Below, in pieces: positions 42,335 to 53,390 of a stretch of 64,000 bases of DNA; within the stretch, counting starts at the first letter, position 1; every line of letters starts with the position of its first letter. A model generated the notes under the pieces. The model did not search any database, was not told the origin of the DNA, and saw nothing but the letters and a program-made list of their open reading frames with translations. The DNA comes from Proteles cristata cristata (taxonomy: Eukaryota; Chordata; Mammalia; Carnivora; Hyaenidae). The position numbers and the translations under genes were made by a program. The stretch lies in the NCBI GenBank assembly GCA_017311185.1, contig JAESUZ010002553.1:1-64000 (forward strand). The letters run 5' to 3'.

Positions 42335-43207
42335 TTTTTAAAATTTTATTTAAATCCAAGCTAGTTAGCATAGTGTAAACATGGTTTTTGGAGTAAAATT
42401 TAGTGATTCATCACTTACCTATAACACTCAGTGCTCATCCCAACAAGTGCCCTCCTCCATGTTGATCACCCGTTTAGCCCATCCCCCACCCACAACCCCA
42501 CCAGCAACCCTCTGTTCTCTGTACAGAAGAGTCTCTTATGGTTTGCCTCCCTCTCTGTTTTTATATTATTTCTCCTTCCCTTTCCCTATGTTCATCTGTG
42601 TGTTTCTTAAATTCCACATGTGAGTGAAATCATACGGTATTTGTCTTTCTCTGACTTATTTCACTTAGCATAATACACTCTAGTTCCATCCATGTAGTTG
42701 CAAATGGCAAGATTTCATTTTTTTTGATTGTTGGTAATACTCTATTGTGTATATACACCACATCTTCTTTATCCATTCATCTGTTGATGGACATTTGGGC
42801 TCTTTCTGTAACTTGGCTGTTGTTGATAGCGCTGCTTTAAACACTGAGGTGCATGTGTCCGTTTGGATCAGCATTTTTGTATCCTTTGGATGAAGTCCTA
42901 GTAGTGCAATTATTGGGTCATAGGATAGTTCTATTTTTGATTTTTTGAGGAACCTCCATACTGTTTTCCAGAGTGACTGCACCAGTGTGCATTCCCGCCA
43001 GCCGTGCTAAAGAGTTCCTCTTTCTCCGCATCCTCGCCAAGATCTGTTGTTTCCTGATTTGTTAATTTTAGCCATTCTGATGGATGTGAGGTGGTATCTC
43101 ATTGTGGTTTTGATTTGTGTTTCCCCAATGTTGAGCATATTTTCATGTGTCTGTTAGCCATCTGTAGATCTTCTTTGGAAAAATGTTTGTTCATGCCTTG
43201 TGTGTAT
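42335..43207 (-). mobile_element. L1 3' end with ORF2 C-terminus remnant
   Basis: Antisense L1: complement of the tail and 3' UTR, then the ORF2 C-terminal region. A 100-codon minus frame (42680-42982) reads [19 protein letters not shown] and CPSTDEWIKKMWCIYTIEYY, the conserved end of ORF2. The upstream reverse transcriptase is missing: an older SINE follows at about 43210. It forms a tail-to-tail pair with the forward L1 fragment ending at 42290. Confidence 0.85.
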
Positions 43208-43209
43208 TA

Positions 43210-43396
43210 GTTTCTTTATTTCGAGAGAGAGAGAGAGTGGGGGAGAGGCAGAGGGAGAGGCAGAGAGAGAATCCCAAGGAGACTCTCTATTGTCAGCATA
43301 AAGCCTAATGCAGGGCTCAATCATGTGAACCATGAGATCATGGCCTTAGCTGAAATCAAGAGTCAGACACTCAACCAACTGAGCCACCCAGGTACC
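43210..43396 (-). mobile_element. older carnivore SINE (SINEC, non-Fc lineage)
   Basis: Inverted copy, with CTGAAATCAAGAGTCAGACACTC in the head and GAGAATCCCAAGGAG in the body. Diverged; duplication not clear. Confidence 0.78.
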
Positions 43397-44529
43397 ACTG
43401 TCCTAGTATTTTTTAAAAGAACGTGGTTGATGGCACTGAATTTGGATGTTTTAAATTATAGCCATATGTTGGAAAAAGCTCTTAGAAAACAAAAAGCAAG
43501 TAAATGGCAGACTTAAAAAATGTAATAACAGTTGAAAAATATGATAGTTTTTTACCAATGTTTATTTTCTTTAACACTGTGGTTGCCTGAATGGCATATA
43601 AGCTACAGGAAAGCAGGGATTGTAATCTGTTTTGTTAATGTCTAGGATAGTAGGTGGCACCAAGTATAAACTCACTGAATAGTTGTTCAGTGAGTGTATT
43701 TGAGATATCTGTATATGATAGATTTGAGATATCTATGTAGTCACCGTTCAAGAGTGTGGTGCGTGAACCGCTAGGTTCCTCAACCCATCATTTGGAGCTT
43801 CTGAGAGAGGAGATGGGGAGCTCTTGGTTATGGGGGACACAGCTTCAGTTTTGCAAGATGAGAAAGTTCTGGCGATGGATGTGGTGATGGTGTCCAGGAG
43901 CCTTCTCTGTGTCGAGCACCTAGTTGCTCATCAGTGAACTTTTAGTTGCTAAGTATTTTATACCTCAGAGTAAATCATTTGAGCAGATGATGCAGGTGGA
44001 GACACTGAAGAGCACTGAGGTAGAGAGATTTGTCCACTGTCCCAAAGTAGATAAGTAACAGAGCCACCCGGTACGTAGGACACTAAATTAGGCAGTAGGT
44101 ATTTAGTGAGCAGCTCCTGTGTGCCGGCCCTGTGCTTGGCTTTGTGAATGTTGCTGTGATTAAGAGAGATACTCGGTCCGTACACTCACGGAAGGCATGC
44201 TCTGATGCATGCATGGAGGGGACATAACTACTTCCTGAGGTTGACACTGTCTACCCTCTTCCATGGCGTCTCAGCACCATGATTTGTGCTTAATTTTTTT
44301 TCCTAATTGCAGCCGTTGTGTGGGATCGTCCTAAAGAGAGAGAGTGGGCTCCTTTGTCACCTCCGGGTGGTCTGGGTGAAAATGACATGACAGGCAGCCT
44401 GCTGTAGGGCAATCTATTAATTCAGTAAAGGTTTAAATAAGTAAAACTGCTTTCTTAAACTGCTGCGTGCACACCAGTCACCAGGAAATGCTGTTAAAAC
44501 TGATTTTCATTCAGTTGTTCCAGGAAGAG
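43397..44529. other. intron with L2/MIR scraps
   Basis: At about 43598-43708 the sequence TAAGCTACAGGAAAGCAGGGATTGTAATCTG followed by ACTCACTGAATAGTTG is an old L2/MIR-type 3' end (forward). At about 43960-44100, ACCTCAGAGTAAATCATTTG...GGAGACACTGAAGAGCACTGAGG is an antisense MIR. At about 44085-44200 is another L2-like scrap. No gene. Confidence 0.45.
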
Positions 44530-44545
44530 CCTGAGACTCTGAATT

Positions 44546-44752
44546 TCTTTTTTTTTTTTTTAAGTTAATTTATTTTGAGAGAGAGACAGAGTGTGGGGGG
44601 AGTATGGAGAGAGAGAGGGAGAGAGAGGATCCCAAGCAGGTTCCATGCTGTGAGCACAGAGCCCGATGCGGGGCTTGAACTCATGCACCTTGAGATCATG
44701 ACTGAGCTGAAACCAAGAGATGGATGCCTAACTGATTGAGCCACTCAGGCAC
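44546..44752 (-). mobile_element. older SINEC-type SINE with TSD
   Basis: Inverted copy: body GGATCCCAAGCAGG; head GAAACCAAGAGATGGATGCC. 16-bp duplication CCTGAGACTCTGAATT at 44530-44545 and 44753-44768. A second SINE starts right after the second duplication copy. Confidence 0.9.
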
Positions 44753-44769
44753 CCTGAGACTCTGAATTC

Positions 44770-44990
44770 CTTTTTTTTAAAAAAAGTTTTAAAACATTTA
44801 TTCATTTTCGAGAGAGAGATAGAGTGTGAGTGGGGGAGGGTCAGAGAGAGAGGGAGACACAGAATCCGAAGCAGCTCTAGGCTCTGAGCTGTTAGCACAG
44901 GGCCCGACATGGGGCTCAAACCCACGAACCGTGAGATCATGACCTGAGCTGAAGTCAGACGCTTAACTGACTGAGCCGCCCAGGCGCCCC
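44770..44990 (-). mobile_element. SINEC_Fc-type SINE, tandem with the previous one
   Basis: Inverted copy inserted beside the older SINE in the same orientation, making a head-to-tail pair separated only by the target-site duplication. Canonical head ending GCGCCCC; duplication of its own not clear. Confidence 0.88.
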
Positions 44991-46555
44991 GTGACTGAAG
45001 TCTAATGAGCTCTCAGGTGTTGCTGAATGTTTTGGCCCAGGGGCCGCACTGTGAGCGTCAAGACTGTAAGCTCTCAGCCCTGTCTGTGCATTAGAACCAC
45101 GTGGGTGGGTTTTTATACATACAGGTGCTCTGTTCGTAGAGGTTCCCTTTAAGTGGTCAGGGCAGGGCCCTAACGTCTGTATTTTGAAAGCTCGCCAAGA
45201 GACTAAATGAGCTGCCGGCGCTAAAGGCCGCTGCCCCAGTCTTGTCTGTGTGGCTGAGTTCACTGATGGGGTCTGGTGCAGACCAGGGTCGCGTGGGATC
45301 TAAGGAAGGTGGGGAAACTGGTAAGACAGCGCCCGGCGCGGGGACTAGGGTGCAGAAATAGGTACGCTGGGCAAGTGAGCGAGCATTTCCAGACATCGTG
45401 GATTACGGTGAGCAACTTGGTCCCACTGCTTGAGATTCTCTCCCTCTCTGTCTGCCCCTACCTCCCCCCAAAACAAATAAATAAACTTAAAAAAAAAAAG
45501 AAATGTCCTGGAAGTAGGTCCTTTGTTGTGTCCCGTGCTCTTTCTAGTATTTAGAACAGTGCCTGGCACGCACTAAGCACTCACTGCTTCTGCAAGGAGG
45601 GACAGGGTTTTCCATTAAGGCCAGCGTTTCAGAAATGTAACAATGTAACAAACGCCTTCTGTAGGTGCTAGTGTGCAGGGCAGTTCTGGGCAAGGCTGGC
45701 TTGCGGCAGCTGCTGGGCTGGTCTGTCACTGATCTGGGGACCTTGAGCCTGCCAAGCAGTGGAGACCGGACGGAGTGGGGGGTTGGGGCTTGTGTTCCCA
45801 GCCCGATCGCAGTCTGGTATTTTTCTTAGGGCGCGCTCATAACCCGCAGACACTTCCCAGCTGCACCTTCCTCCCTGCGTGGCGGGCCCTTACCCTAGTC
45901 TACCGTCACACGAGGGTCCCCACCTCCACCGGGGTCCCCTGTCTCAAGGTGGCCACTGCTCTGTTCCCTCCAGGCAGAAACTCGTCGTTTTTGTTTTTGG
46001 AAGCATCTTTGTGGCCCCCATTATCCACACCTCCGTCCCTAGGAAAACCCAGCAGCCTTCTTCTCCGGTGATTAACAACGCAGGGAAGCAAACCCGGGGC
46101 GTGATGACGGCATCCACGGAGGGTGACCAGATCTTTCCAGATATGATGATAAAACCCACGAGTCCCTGGTAGAAGGCCCCTACTCACTCCTTCCACAGAG
46201 TACAGATTTTCCTGCAGACTTCACGGCTGGTTCTCTGGACACTAGACCGCATTGGGATGCTTGTCAGCCTGTTCGAAAAATCCACTTCTCTTATCTGAGG
46301 CTGTGGACTAGGGGTCATTTGCAGATGGAGATAGAATTCTGAAGAAGAGGACCACTGGCTTTGTAAATCTGCATAGAATTTGTGTGTATGTTGTAGTCTG
46401 GCAATATTTGGGCAGACTGACATCTGAATACATATTTACATATCTACTGACGTCTGAATATTATATCTACATGTTACAAACTTATAATTTGGAAGCATTG
46501 TACTTTATTTTACAGCAATACACTGAGTTCGGGATTTCGGCAGCTCTTTGTATTT
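44991..46555. other. GC-richer intron with a truncated SINE tail and MIR scrap
   Basis: About 45425-45500 is the 3' part of a carnivore SINE (GATTCTCTCCCTCTCTGTCTGCCCC, then an A-rich tail). About 45545-45600 holds the MIR/L2 end AGAACAGTGCCTGGCACGCAC. The GC-rich remainder gives many overlapping 60-100-codon frames on both strands; none is supported as a gene. Confidence 0.45.
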
Positions 46556-46569
46556 GCCAGGACTGTTTT

Positions 46570-46783
46570 TGTTTTTTTAATTTTTTTAATGTCTTTATTT
46601 TATTTTGAGAGACAGAGAGCGAGCAGGGGAGGGGCAGAGAGAGAGGGAGACAGAATCTGAAGCAGCTCCAGGCTCTGAGCTGTCAGCATAGAGCCTGATG
46701 TGGGGCTTGAACTCACGAACTGTGAGATCATAAGCTGAGCCAAAGTTGGACGCTTAACCAGCTGAGCTCTCGGGTGCCCCCTA
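46570..46783 (-). mobile_element. SINEC_Fc-type SINE with TSD
   Basis: Inverted copy. Perfect 14-bp duplication GCCAGGACTGTTTT at 46556-46569 and 46784-46797. Confidence 0.92.
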
Positions 46784-46797
46784 GCCAGGACTGTTTT

Positions 46798-47860
46798 GAT
46801 GGCAAATGACAAAGAACCCAAGAGGATGTTACTGGCTCACATAACCAAAAAGTCCAGCAGTAACCACCTTCAGGTCCAGCTAGATCAAGGTGTTCACACA
46901 ACTCCCAGGGGAGCACATCTCAGTCCTGCCGTCAGCCTCACTGTGCTGGGATTCCCTCCGGGCCAGACTGGCCCCTCAGCGGGCAGGGGCAGCCCACACC
47001 TTATTACCAGCAGAGCGGCTGGGCAGCCGAGGGAAAGGGTTCTCTTCCAGTCCCTGAGATGGGCTCCTGTCACATGCACATCTATGAACTCCTCGCTATG
47101 TATAGGGACATGATGCTGGTGACCTTGGCCCCGCCGCAGTGATGGAGGGCTCCTCACAGAAGAGCCCAGGGTGCTCTTACCTTGAGAGGGGGAGGCAGAT
47201 GCCTTGAGATGAAAATGACAGATGTGCGCAAGCCACTGTTCAAGGGGCCGGAGGAGAGAGCTGGGAACGTGGATGGTGCCGCGATGGGGGGATGGCCCGG
47301 GCGTGGCTGGGGGGTCCCAGGTACTCACGCTGATAGGCCACACACACACACACACACACCGCTGACAACCGAAGCCAGCCCCTGTGTATTCCACACCCCC
47401 TAGAATTGGGCTTCTCATGAGCACCTGTCACTCTGCTGCTTCTACTTTTTTATATTTACTTCTGTTTTCATTAAGTCCTTTGAAAGGGAGCTGGGGCAAT
47501 CCCAGTGTTATATTTTGGGGTAAAGCAAAATTGGGGGAGGACCTTACCTGATGCCTGCTGTCCCCCTGTGCACGCGGAGGCGGGATTAGACCTCGTGTTC
47601 GGTGTGGGCCATGGTGGGCACCCCCCCCCGTGCTCCCAAGTTCAAGTGCACCCCTTCCCAGGGAAAGCACGGAACTCGTTATGTTAAAAAAAACACACAC
47701 ACTTAGATGGACAATTATGTCAGGAAATGAATTTTGATAGATGATAAATAAAAGGGAAAAGTCTATAGACCCGAAGAATATAAGAGAGCTGGGATTGGAA
47801 CTTTCAGGAAAGAAATACCAGCAACGAACTGCCTTTTGACATTTGTTTCTTATATAATTG
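46798..47860. other. intron with (CA)n, GC-rich
   Basis: A (CA)11 run lies at about 47338-47359. The frames of 147-176 codons on the minus strand here include the repeat and have no recognisable domain. A C-run is at 47621-47629. Confidence 0.45.
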
Positions 47861-48170
47861 TAGGCGCTCATAAATTCTAATGCTTTTGTCTCTTTACAGA
47901 TTTATTTTTACAACGTAATGCCATCAGTTTTACATTTTTAGGATCTCTCTGTAACACTAACCAAGCGGTAATTCCCAGGGGCTCCCAAGAGAGCAATTAA
48001 CGTGATTTTATGCTCCGGTCCTGCGTGCATAATCACTTTGAGAAAAAAACAATAGTATCTTCATAGGAATATTCTGAGTAACAAATATCTCAATTTGATT
48101 CTCTTATGTCTTCAAATATTTATTTGCCATATCGTTTACAGTTATTTATCAGGCAAAGAACTTTGGCTCA
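47861..48170. promoter_or_regulatory. candidate conserved intronic element (repeat-free, homeodomain-like motifs)
   Basis: Repeat-free AT-rich segment with GCAATTAACGTGATTTTATG, GCGTGCATAATCACTTTGAG and CCAAGCGGTAATTCCC, a cluster of TAAT/ATTA cores and a CATAATCA motif. This is the look of developmental gene intronic enhancers, but it is only a visual impression and no conservation data are available here. Confidence 0.25.
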
Positions 48171-48716
48171 AAGAATTGGCCCACTTGTGGGAAATGGAGC
48201 TTGGCACGTGTCTGTTTCCATATTACCTTCTGTCCCTTTGGGGGCATCCAGAGCGAGATGTGGCCTACAGCAGAGGCCCTTACGGCCTCCTGTCCCTCTG
48301 TCCTTCCCTCCCTGCCTGGTAAATACCTGATATATCTGTATAGTTTGAGGATTATGTCCATTTTGTTAAGGAAACCTGCTACTGTTGGTTATTTTATCAG
48401 TCTGAGCTCCGCTAAAAGAAAATCAGCACTATTCTCATCCATACTAAGAAAAATGCGTTTTCTAGCCTAAGAAGACACTGTAAATTAATACAACTTTTTT
48501 ATATTAACAAAGCCTTTCAAATAGGGATTTTGTCTGTTTTCTCCCTCATCCGCTCGATGCCTGGTGCGGGGTTGGCACTCAGTGAGCGTTGTTTTTGTGG
48601 ACACAAATGTTGAATGAACAAATGAGTTCCAACTTGACAGAAAAAGACAGAGAGTGACGAAACAGGAGCTTCTGTCCAGCACAGAGACGGATGCTTATAC
48701 CTCGCCACATTGTATC
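48171..48716. other. intron with an old L2/MIR 3' scrap
   Basis: At about 48548-48625, GATGCCTGGTGCGGGGTTGGCACTCAGTGAG...TGTTGAATGAACAAATGAG is an ancient L2/MIR-type 3' end. The rest is unrecognised. Confidence 0.45.
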
Positions 48717-48744
48717 CGTTCTTTTCATATATTTAAAAAAAATT

Positions 48745-48950
48745 GGGGTGCCTGGGTGTCTTAGTCGATTAAGCGTCCGACTTTCGCTTAGGTCATGATC
48801 TCATGGTTCGTGGGTTTGAGCCCTGCGTTGGGGTCTGTGCTGACTGCCAGCTCGGAACCTGGAGCCTGTTTCAGTCTGTGACTCCCTCTCTCTCTGACCC
48901 TCCCCTGCTCACACTGTCTCTCTCTCTCCTATAAATAAATAAAAAAATTA
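48745..48950 (+). mobile_element. SINEC_Fc SINE, young 'GGCAGTCAGCACAG' subfamily (forward)
   Basis: Forward copy with the subfamily signature (CTGACTGCCAGCTCGGA, TTTCAGTCTGTGACTCCC, CGACTTTCGCTTAGG). It faces the next, inverted SINE tail to tail. Both lie inside a single target-site duplication, CGTTCTT(T/C)TCATA, at 48717-48729 and 49174-49186. Confidence 0.9.
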
Positions 48951-48965
48951 AAAAAATATCATTAA

Positions 48966-49173
48966 AAAATTATTTAAATGTTTTATTTATTTCTGAGAGA
49001 GAGACAGCGTGAGCAGCAGAGGGTCAGAGAGAGAGGGAGACACAGAATCTGAAGCAGCTCCAGGCTCTGAGCTGTCAGCACAGAGCCCGATGTGGGGTTC
49101 GAACCCATGAACCGTGAGATCATGACTTGAGCCAAAGTCACATGCCCAACTAACTGAGCCACCCAAGCACCCC
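48966..49173 (-). mobile_element. SINEC_Fc-type SINE (inverted partner)
   Basis: Inverted copy of the main subfamily (GACACAGAATCTGAAGCAGC). The outer duplication probably belongs to this element, with the forward copy inserted later into its T-rich end. The arms are about 200 bp, separated by about 15 bp. Confidence 0.9.
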
Positions 49174-49186
49174 CGTTCTTCTCATA

Positions 49187-50167
49187 AATAATACTGTTAG
49201 AACTGGGTCCCACTGGTATTTTAATGCACATTTTCATCTTTTACAATATATTTATGAATCCATAAACCACAGAAGCATTACTTGTGGGATTTAAACATGT
49301 GTAGAAATGCTATGATGTACATTAAATTCACCCTTCTTATAAATCATTTCTTTAGACCCTTCTCTATTTTTCCACCGAAACCACTGCACCAAAATATTGT
49401 ACTTCCCGGTCTAGGGTTGGGGAGCCTGGAGGGTGGGGGCACAAATGTAATCAGGGTCCAGAAGTGGCTGTCCTTGGGCTCAGACCAAACTGGGTTATGA
49501 AATTAGCCCGGAGGGGAGAGCGGATGATGTCAGATCCTAATGTGATAACATTGCCATGGGCTCTCCTGGCAACAGAGCGCGCTGCTTTTACTTTTTCTTT
49601 TTTCCATCGGTCATTGAGACGTGTGTCCCTTTTGTCATTACGTTGATGTCATCCATCGCTTGGTTGACTTTGGCCTCAAGTCGTTTCCCGGTGCCCCCTG
49701 ATTGTGAAGGACACCTCATGGCGCGGGATGCTCTGGGTCTCTCAGCCCTTGTCCAGACCCTGGGGGCTGAATGGGTTTCGCAATTTCTCGATTTCACACG
49801 GGTGATGTTGTGCGCATCGTGGATGTTTTCTGCACCCCCACCCCCGCTGTGGAGCAAGGGGCACCTCTGCTCCCATATTTCTCTGCAGCAGAACTTGGCC
49901 TTTTCATTCCAAGTGGGACAGACAAGGACCGAGCGCAGTCTCCTGTCAGTGCAGCCCAGGGTTTCCCGGCAGGCGAACCATGAGAATTCTTTTTTAGTTT
50001 TCAGATAGTTTTTGATCGTGGAATTACAGACAAGAGATTGTAGATGTTTGTGATTATGATTGTGATTATGATTCCATTGTAAATTCACATGCTTTCTGGC
50101 CAGTTGATGGCTTCGTCCCTGTTTATTAGCACTGACTCAGGTTCCTGAGACTCAGGGTCTCTCCCAT
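49187..50167. other. intron, no recognised element
   Basis: About 1 kb without recognised repeats. A GATTATGATTGTGATTATGATT short motif is at about 50050-50073. Frames of up to 166 codons on both strands are unsupported. Confidence 0.4.
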
Positions 50168-50905
50168 TGGCCCATCTACCTTTCCTCCCTCCCCCCTCCT
50201 CCCTTCCCCTCTTCCTCCCTTCCTCCCCTCTCTCCTTTCCTGCCTCCCTCCTTCCTTCCTCCCTCCCTTCATTCCTTCCTTCTCCCTTCCCCCTTCCTTC
50301 TTCCTTCCTTCCTTCCTTCCTTCCTCCTTCCTTCCTTCCTTCCTTTCCTTCCTTCCTTCCCCTTCCTTCTTCCTTCCTTCCTTCCCTCCTTCCTTCCTTC
50401 CCCCTTCCTTCCTTCCTTCCTTGCTTCCTTCCCTTCCCCTTGCTTTTCCTTTCCTTTCCTTTCCTTTCCTTTCCTTTCCTTTCCTTTCCTTTCCTTTCCT
50501 TTCCTTTCCTTCCCCTTCCTTCCTTCCTTCCTTCCTTCCTTCCTTCCTTCCTTCCTTCCTTCCTTCCTTCCCCCTTCCTTCCTTCCTTCCTTCCTTCCTT
50601 CCTTCCTTCCTTCCTTCCTTCCTTCTTCTTTCTTCTTTTTTCTTTCTTTCCTTCCTTCCCCCTTCCTTCCCTTCCTTGCTTCCTTCCTTCCTTCCTTCCT
50701 TGCTTCCTTCCTTCCTTCCTTCCTTCCCCCTTCCTTGCTTCCTTGCTTCCTTGCTTCCACTTGCTTCCTTCCTTCCTTCCTTGCTTCCTTCCTTCCTTCC
50801 TTGCTTCCTTGCTTCTTACTTCTTTCCTTCCTTCCTTCCTTCCTTGCTTCCTTCCCTCCTTCCTTGCTTCCTTTCTTTCTTTCTTTCTTTCTTTCTTCCC
50901 TCCCT

Positions 50906-50938
<33 letters not shown>

Positions 50939-50941
50939 CCC

Positions 50942-51002
<61 letters not shown>

Positions 51003-51262
51003 TTCCTTCCTTCCTTCCTTCCTTCCTTCCTTCCTTCCTTCCTTCCTTCCTTCCTTCCCCTTTCTTTTCTCCCTTCCTTCCCCTTCCTTCCTTCCTTCCT
51101 TCCTTGCTTCTTTCCTTCTTTCCTTCCTTCCTTCCTTGCTTCCTTCCTTCCTTCCCCTTCCTTCCTTCCTTGCTTCCTTCCTTCCTTCCTTCCTTGCTTC
51201 CTTCCTTCCCCTTCCTTCCTTCCCCCTTCCTTCCTTCCTTCCTTCCTTCCCTCTTTCTCTCA
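50168..51262. repeat. 1.1-kb polypyrimidine/polypurine simple repeat (TTCC, TTTCC, TTTC, CT)
   Basis: The + strand is almost only C and T; rare G appears mainly as TTGC units. Substructure: mixed TTCC/CCCT at 50168-50440; pure (TTTCC)n pentanucleotide at about 50445-50512; (TTCC)n at about 50513-50622; TTCC with TTGC interruptions to about 50870; (TTTC)n at about 50870-50896; CCCT/(CT)n at about 50897-50940; (TTTC)n at about 50942-51000; (TTCC)n at 51000-51058; then mixed TTCC/TTGC. Frames of 405 codons (+) and 441 codons (-) across it consist of P/S/L/F or K/E/R/G and are artefacts of the repeat. Confidence 0.98.
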
Positions 51263-51770
51263 TTAGCTCAGTAAGCTTGGGGAAGACACAGCAGTGTGTG
51301 TGGTCTTCCAGGACCAGGTTTTCAGATCCACAGCCCCGTCTTGTTTCTGGTACTCGTTCCCCGTGTGGCCATTGTTCCATGTGACCCCTGGGACCAGATT
51401 CCTGAGACAATCATCACATCTGCCTCCTCAGGAGTATTGTGCAGACACAACAAGGGGCTGGGGGTGAAAACACGTGAGGTGGTTCCCAGGACAGAGCTAG
51501 TGCTCAGCTATCTTTGCTGCTGTTGGCGTGACATTCAACGTCATGCCGTGTTTGCTATTCTCCTTTGAACAATGAATTTACTCACATTTAACTTTTTAAA
51601 AATTGTGAAATGAATTTGGTCTTTGTGCAGGTTATTTGGTAATAACTTCCTGAAAATATTCCCTGTCATGGTTATCTCCACCAGCCTTAGCTTTAAGTGT
51701 TATGTGAGGGTTTTTTATAAATAGCTATGCCTGACCACGTACGGGTGCATAGCTGCTGCATCCTGTGAGT
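51263..51770. other. intron between two simple-repeat blocks
   Basis: Unique-looking 0.5 kb; no gene or transposon recognised. Confidence 0.4.
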
Positions 51771-52207
51771 TATAGATGGATGATAGATGGATGGATGGAT
51801 GGGTGATAGATAGATAGATGATGGATGTATGGATAATAAATAGATGATACATGGAAAGGTAGGTGATAGATACATAGATTATAGATGGATGGATGGATAG
51901 AAGATAGATGATGAATAGATGGATGGATAATAAATAGATGATATATGGAGGGATGCATGGATGGATAGATGATACATGGATGGATGAATGGATGGATAAT
52001 AAATAGATGATAGATGGATGGATGGATAGATGGATGATAGATGGATGGATGGATCATATATAGATAATCATCTGGATGATAGATGATGGATGAATGGATA
52101 AATAGATATAGAGATAAATAATGAATGGATTGATGGATGGATGATGGATGATGATAGATAGATAAGGATGATACATGTCAATAGATGGATGGATAAATGG
52201 ATAGACA
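51771..52207. repeat. (GATA/GATG)n tetranucleotide block
   Basis: About 430 bp of GATA, GATG and TGGA-type units (GATAGATGGATGGATGGATG, ATGGATAATAAATAGATGAT), with a longer-period substructure of roughly 30-60 bp around repeated AATAAATAGATGATA segments (about 51836, 51929, 51998). Minus-strand frames rich in H/P/S/I here are artefacts. Confidence 0.95.
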
Positions 52208-53234
52208 GATGTTCGTCTGAACCCCAAGAGGTTGTGAACAGGACATGCCATGAAATACCCTAGGATTCTATGTTTACTATGAACCAAAGCACACTGGAAA
52301 ATCTTTCCAAAAGGGGAAAAGGAGGAACTCATACAGGCAGAGGTCATTTCTTTGCTGGGCTTTCGTAGCCCTGCCTGAGTTCATGGCCTCCATTTCCATC
52401 AGGAAGTCAGACACACGGAGGTAGATGTGGTCCCCTGAGCCAGGCCGGCAGGTCCGTGCAGGCACAGCGCTGCTTGCCGTGGCTCTGTCCCTCCGTTGCC
52501 GAAGCTCCTCAGCCTCCGTTATTTCACGATGCTTCCCCTCCTCCCCAGAGGAGCACTTAGAATTTCAAGTTGGTTATTGCAGGGGCTTCAAGACGGAGCC
52601 ACATTTGGCCCCTTAGTGAACAGATGGGATGTGCATGCGGCCCTTTGCCACATTGAGGTCCTCTCCGCAATTAAGATGTGTAGGATCCGTGGGACTAATG
52701 TCTTAAACTTGTGATTCTATTTAGTTCTTTCTTCGCCAATTTGACTGTTATGGTTGATTACAAGTACATAATAAGACCCTTTCTGTGATTGGCCTTTTCA
52801 TTTCTCTGGGTAAGTGGAGTGCGTCTTGATGTGTTTTTATCTGTCTTCACTTCCCCCTCCCACCCCCCCACCCCGAATTCCCTCTCACGTGTGCTTCTCT
52901 GCACGCATGGCCAGGGGTCTAGGGTGGGGGGCCGTCGTCTCCTTGTTCATGTTTCAGACTTGAAAGTAGTATTCAAATGCAGCCGTATTTTACAGATTGG
53001 CAATTTTGCTATAATTAAGCTTCCTGAATATGAAGCTTCTTGTAGAATTCCCACGAAGCCCCATGGCGAGGATTTGCAATAAAATTCCTTCTCCGCTCTC
53101 TGTGCCCTATTAGAGTGTCGGTTTGGCTCAGTCGCAGCGTGATGTTTACCCCCAGGAAGGGCACACCACATATTAGATCATTTTTAAACCTTGGCAGAAG
53201 CGGTCTGAAAGGCACATTTGTTCAGACAGCTTGA
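52208..53234. other. intron; repeat-free, includes an AT-rich patch at about 52975-53130
   Basis: No transposon recognised. The segment around GGCAATTTTGCTATAATTAAGCTTCC...GATTTGCAATAAAATTCC is a possible conserved element by appearance only. Confidence 0.4.
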
Positions 53235-53337
53235 CACACATACAAAAAAGCAAACAACAACATATACAAACAAAAAACACCCCAAAACAAAAAATACCCC
53301 CAACCCCAAAACAACAACAATAAATCCCCCTCCTCCC
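53235..53337. repeat. A/C-rich low-complexity sequence
   Basis: Runs of A and C (ACAAACAAAAAACACCCCAA, AACCCCAAAACAACAACAAT) with almost no G or T. Confidence 0.85.
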
Positions 53338-53390
53338 CTGAGAAGGTCAGTATTTTCTCAGATCCAGGGATATTCAGAAATTGAAGGCTA

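Noticed and set aside
46894..47871. 176- and 147-codon minus-strand frames
   Set aside because: Contain the (CA)n run or unique GC-rich intron; no domain, no splice sites, competing frames on the other strand.
50085..51410. 441-codon minus-strand and 405-codon plus-strand open frames
   Set aside because: Both are translations of the TTCC/TTTC simple repeat (K/E/R/G or F/L/P/S only). No start context, splice signals or domains; stop-free because the repeat contains few stop-forming triplets.
51770..52347. Minus frames of 95-97 codons rich in HPSIY
   Set aside because: Translations of the GATA/GATG block.
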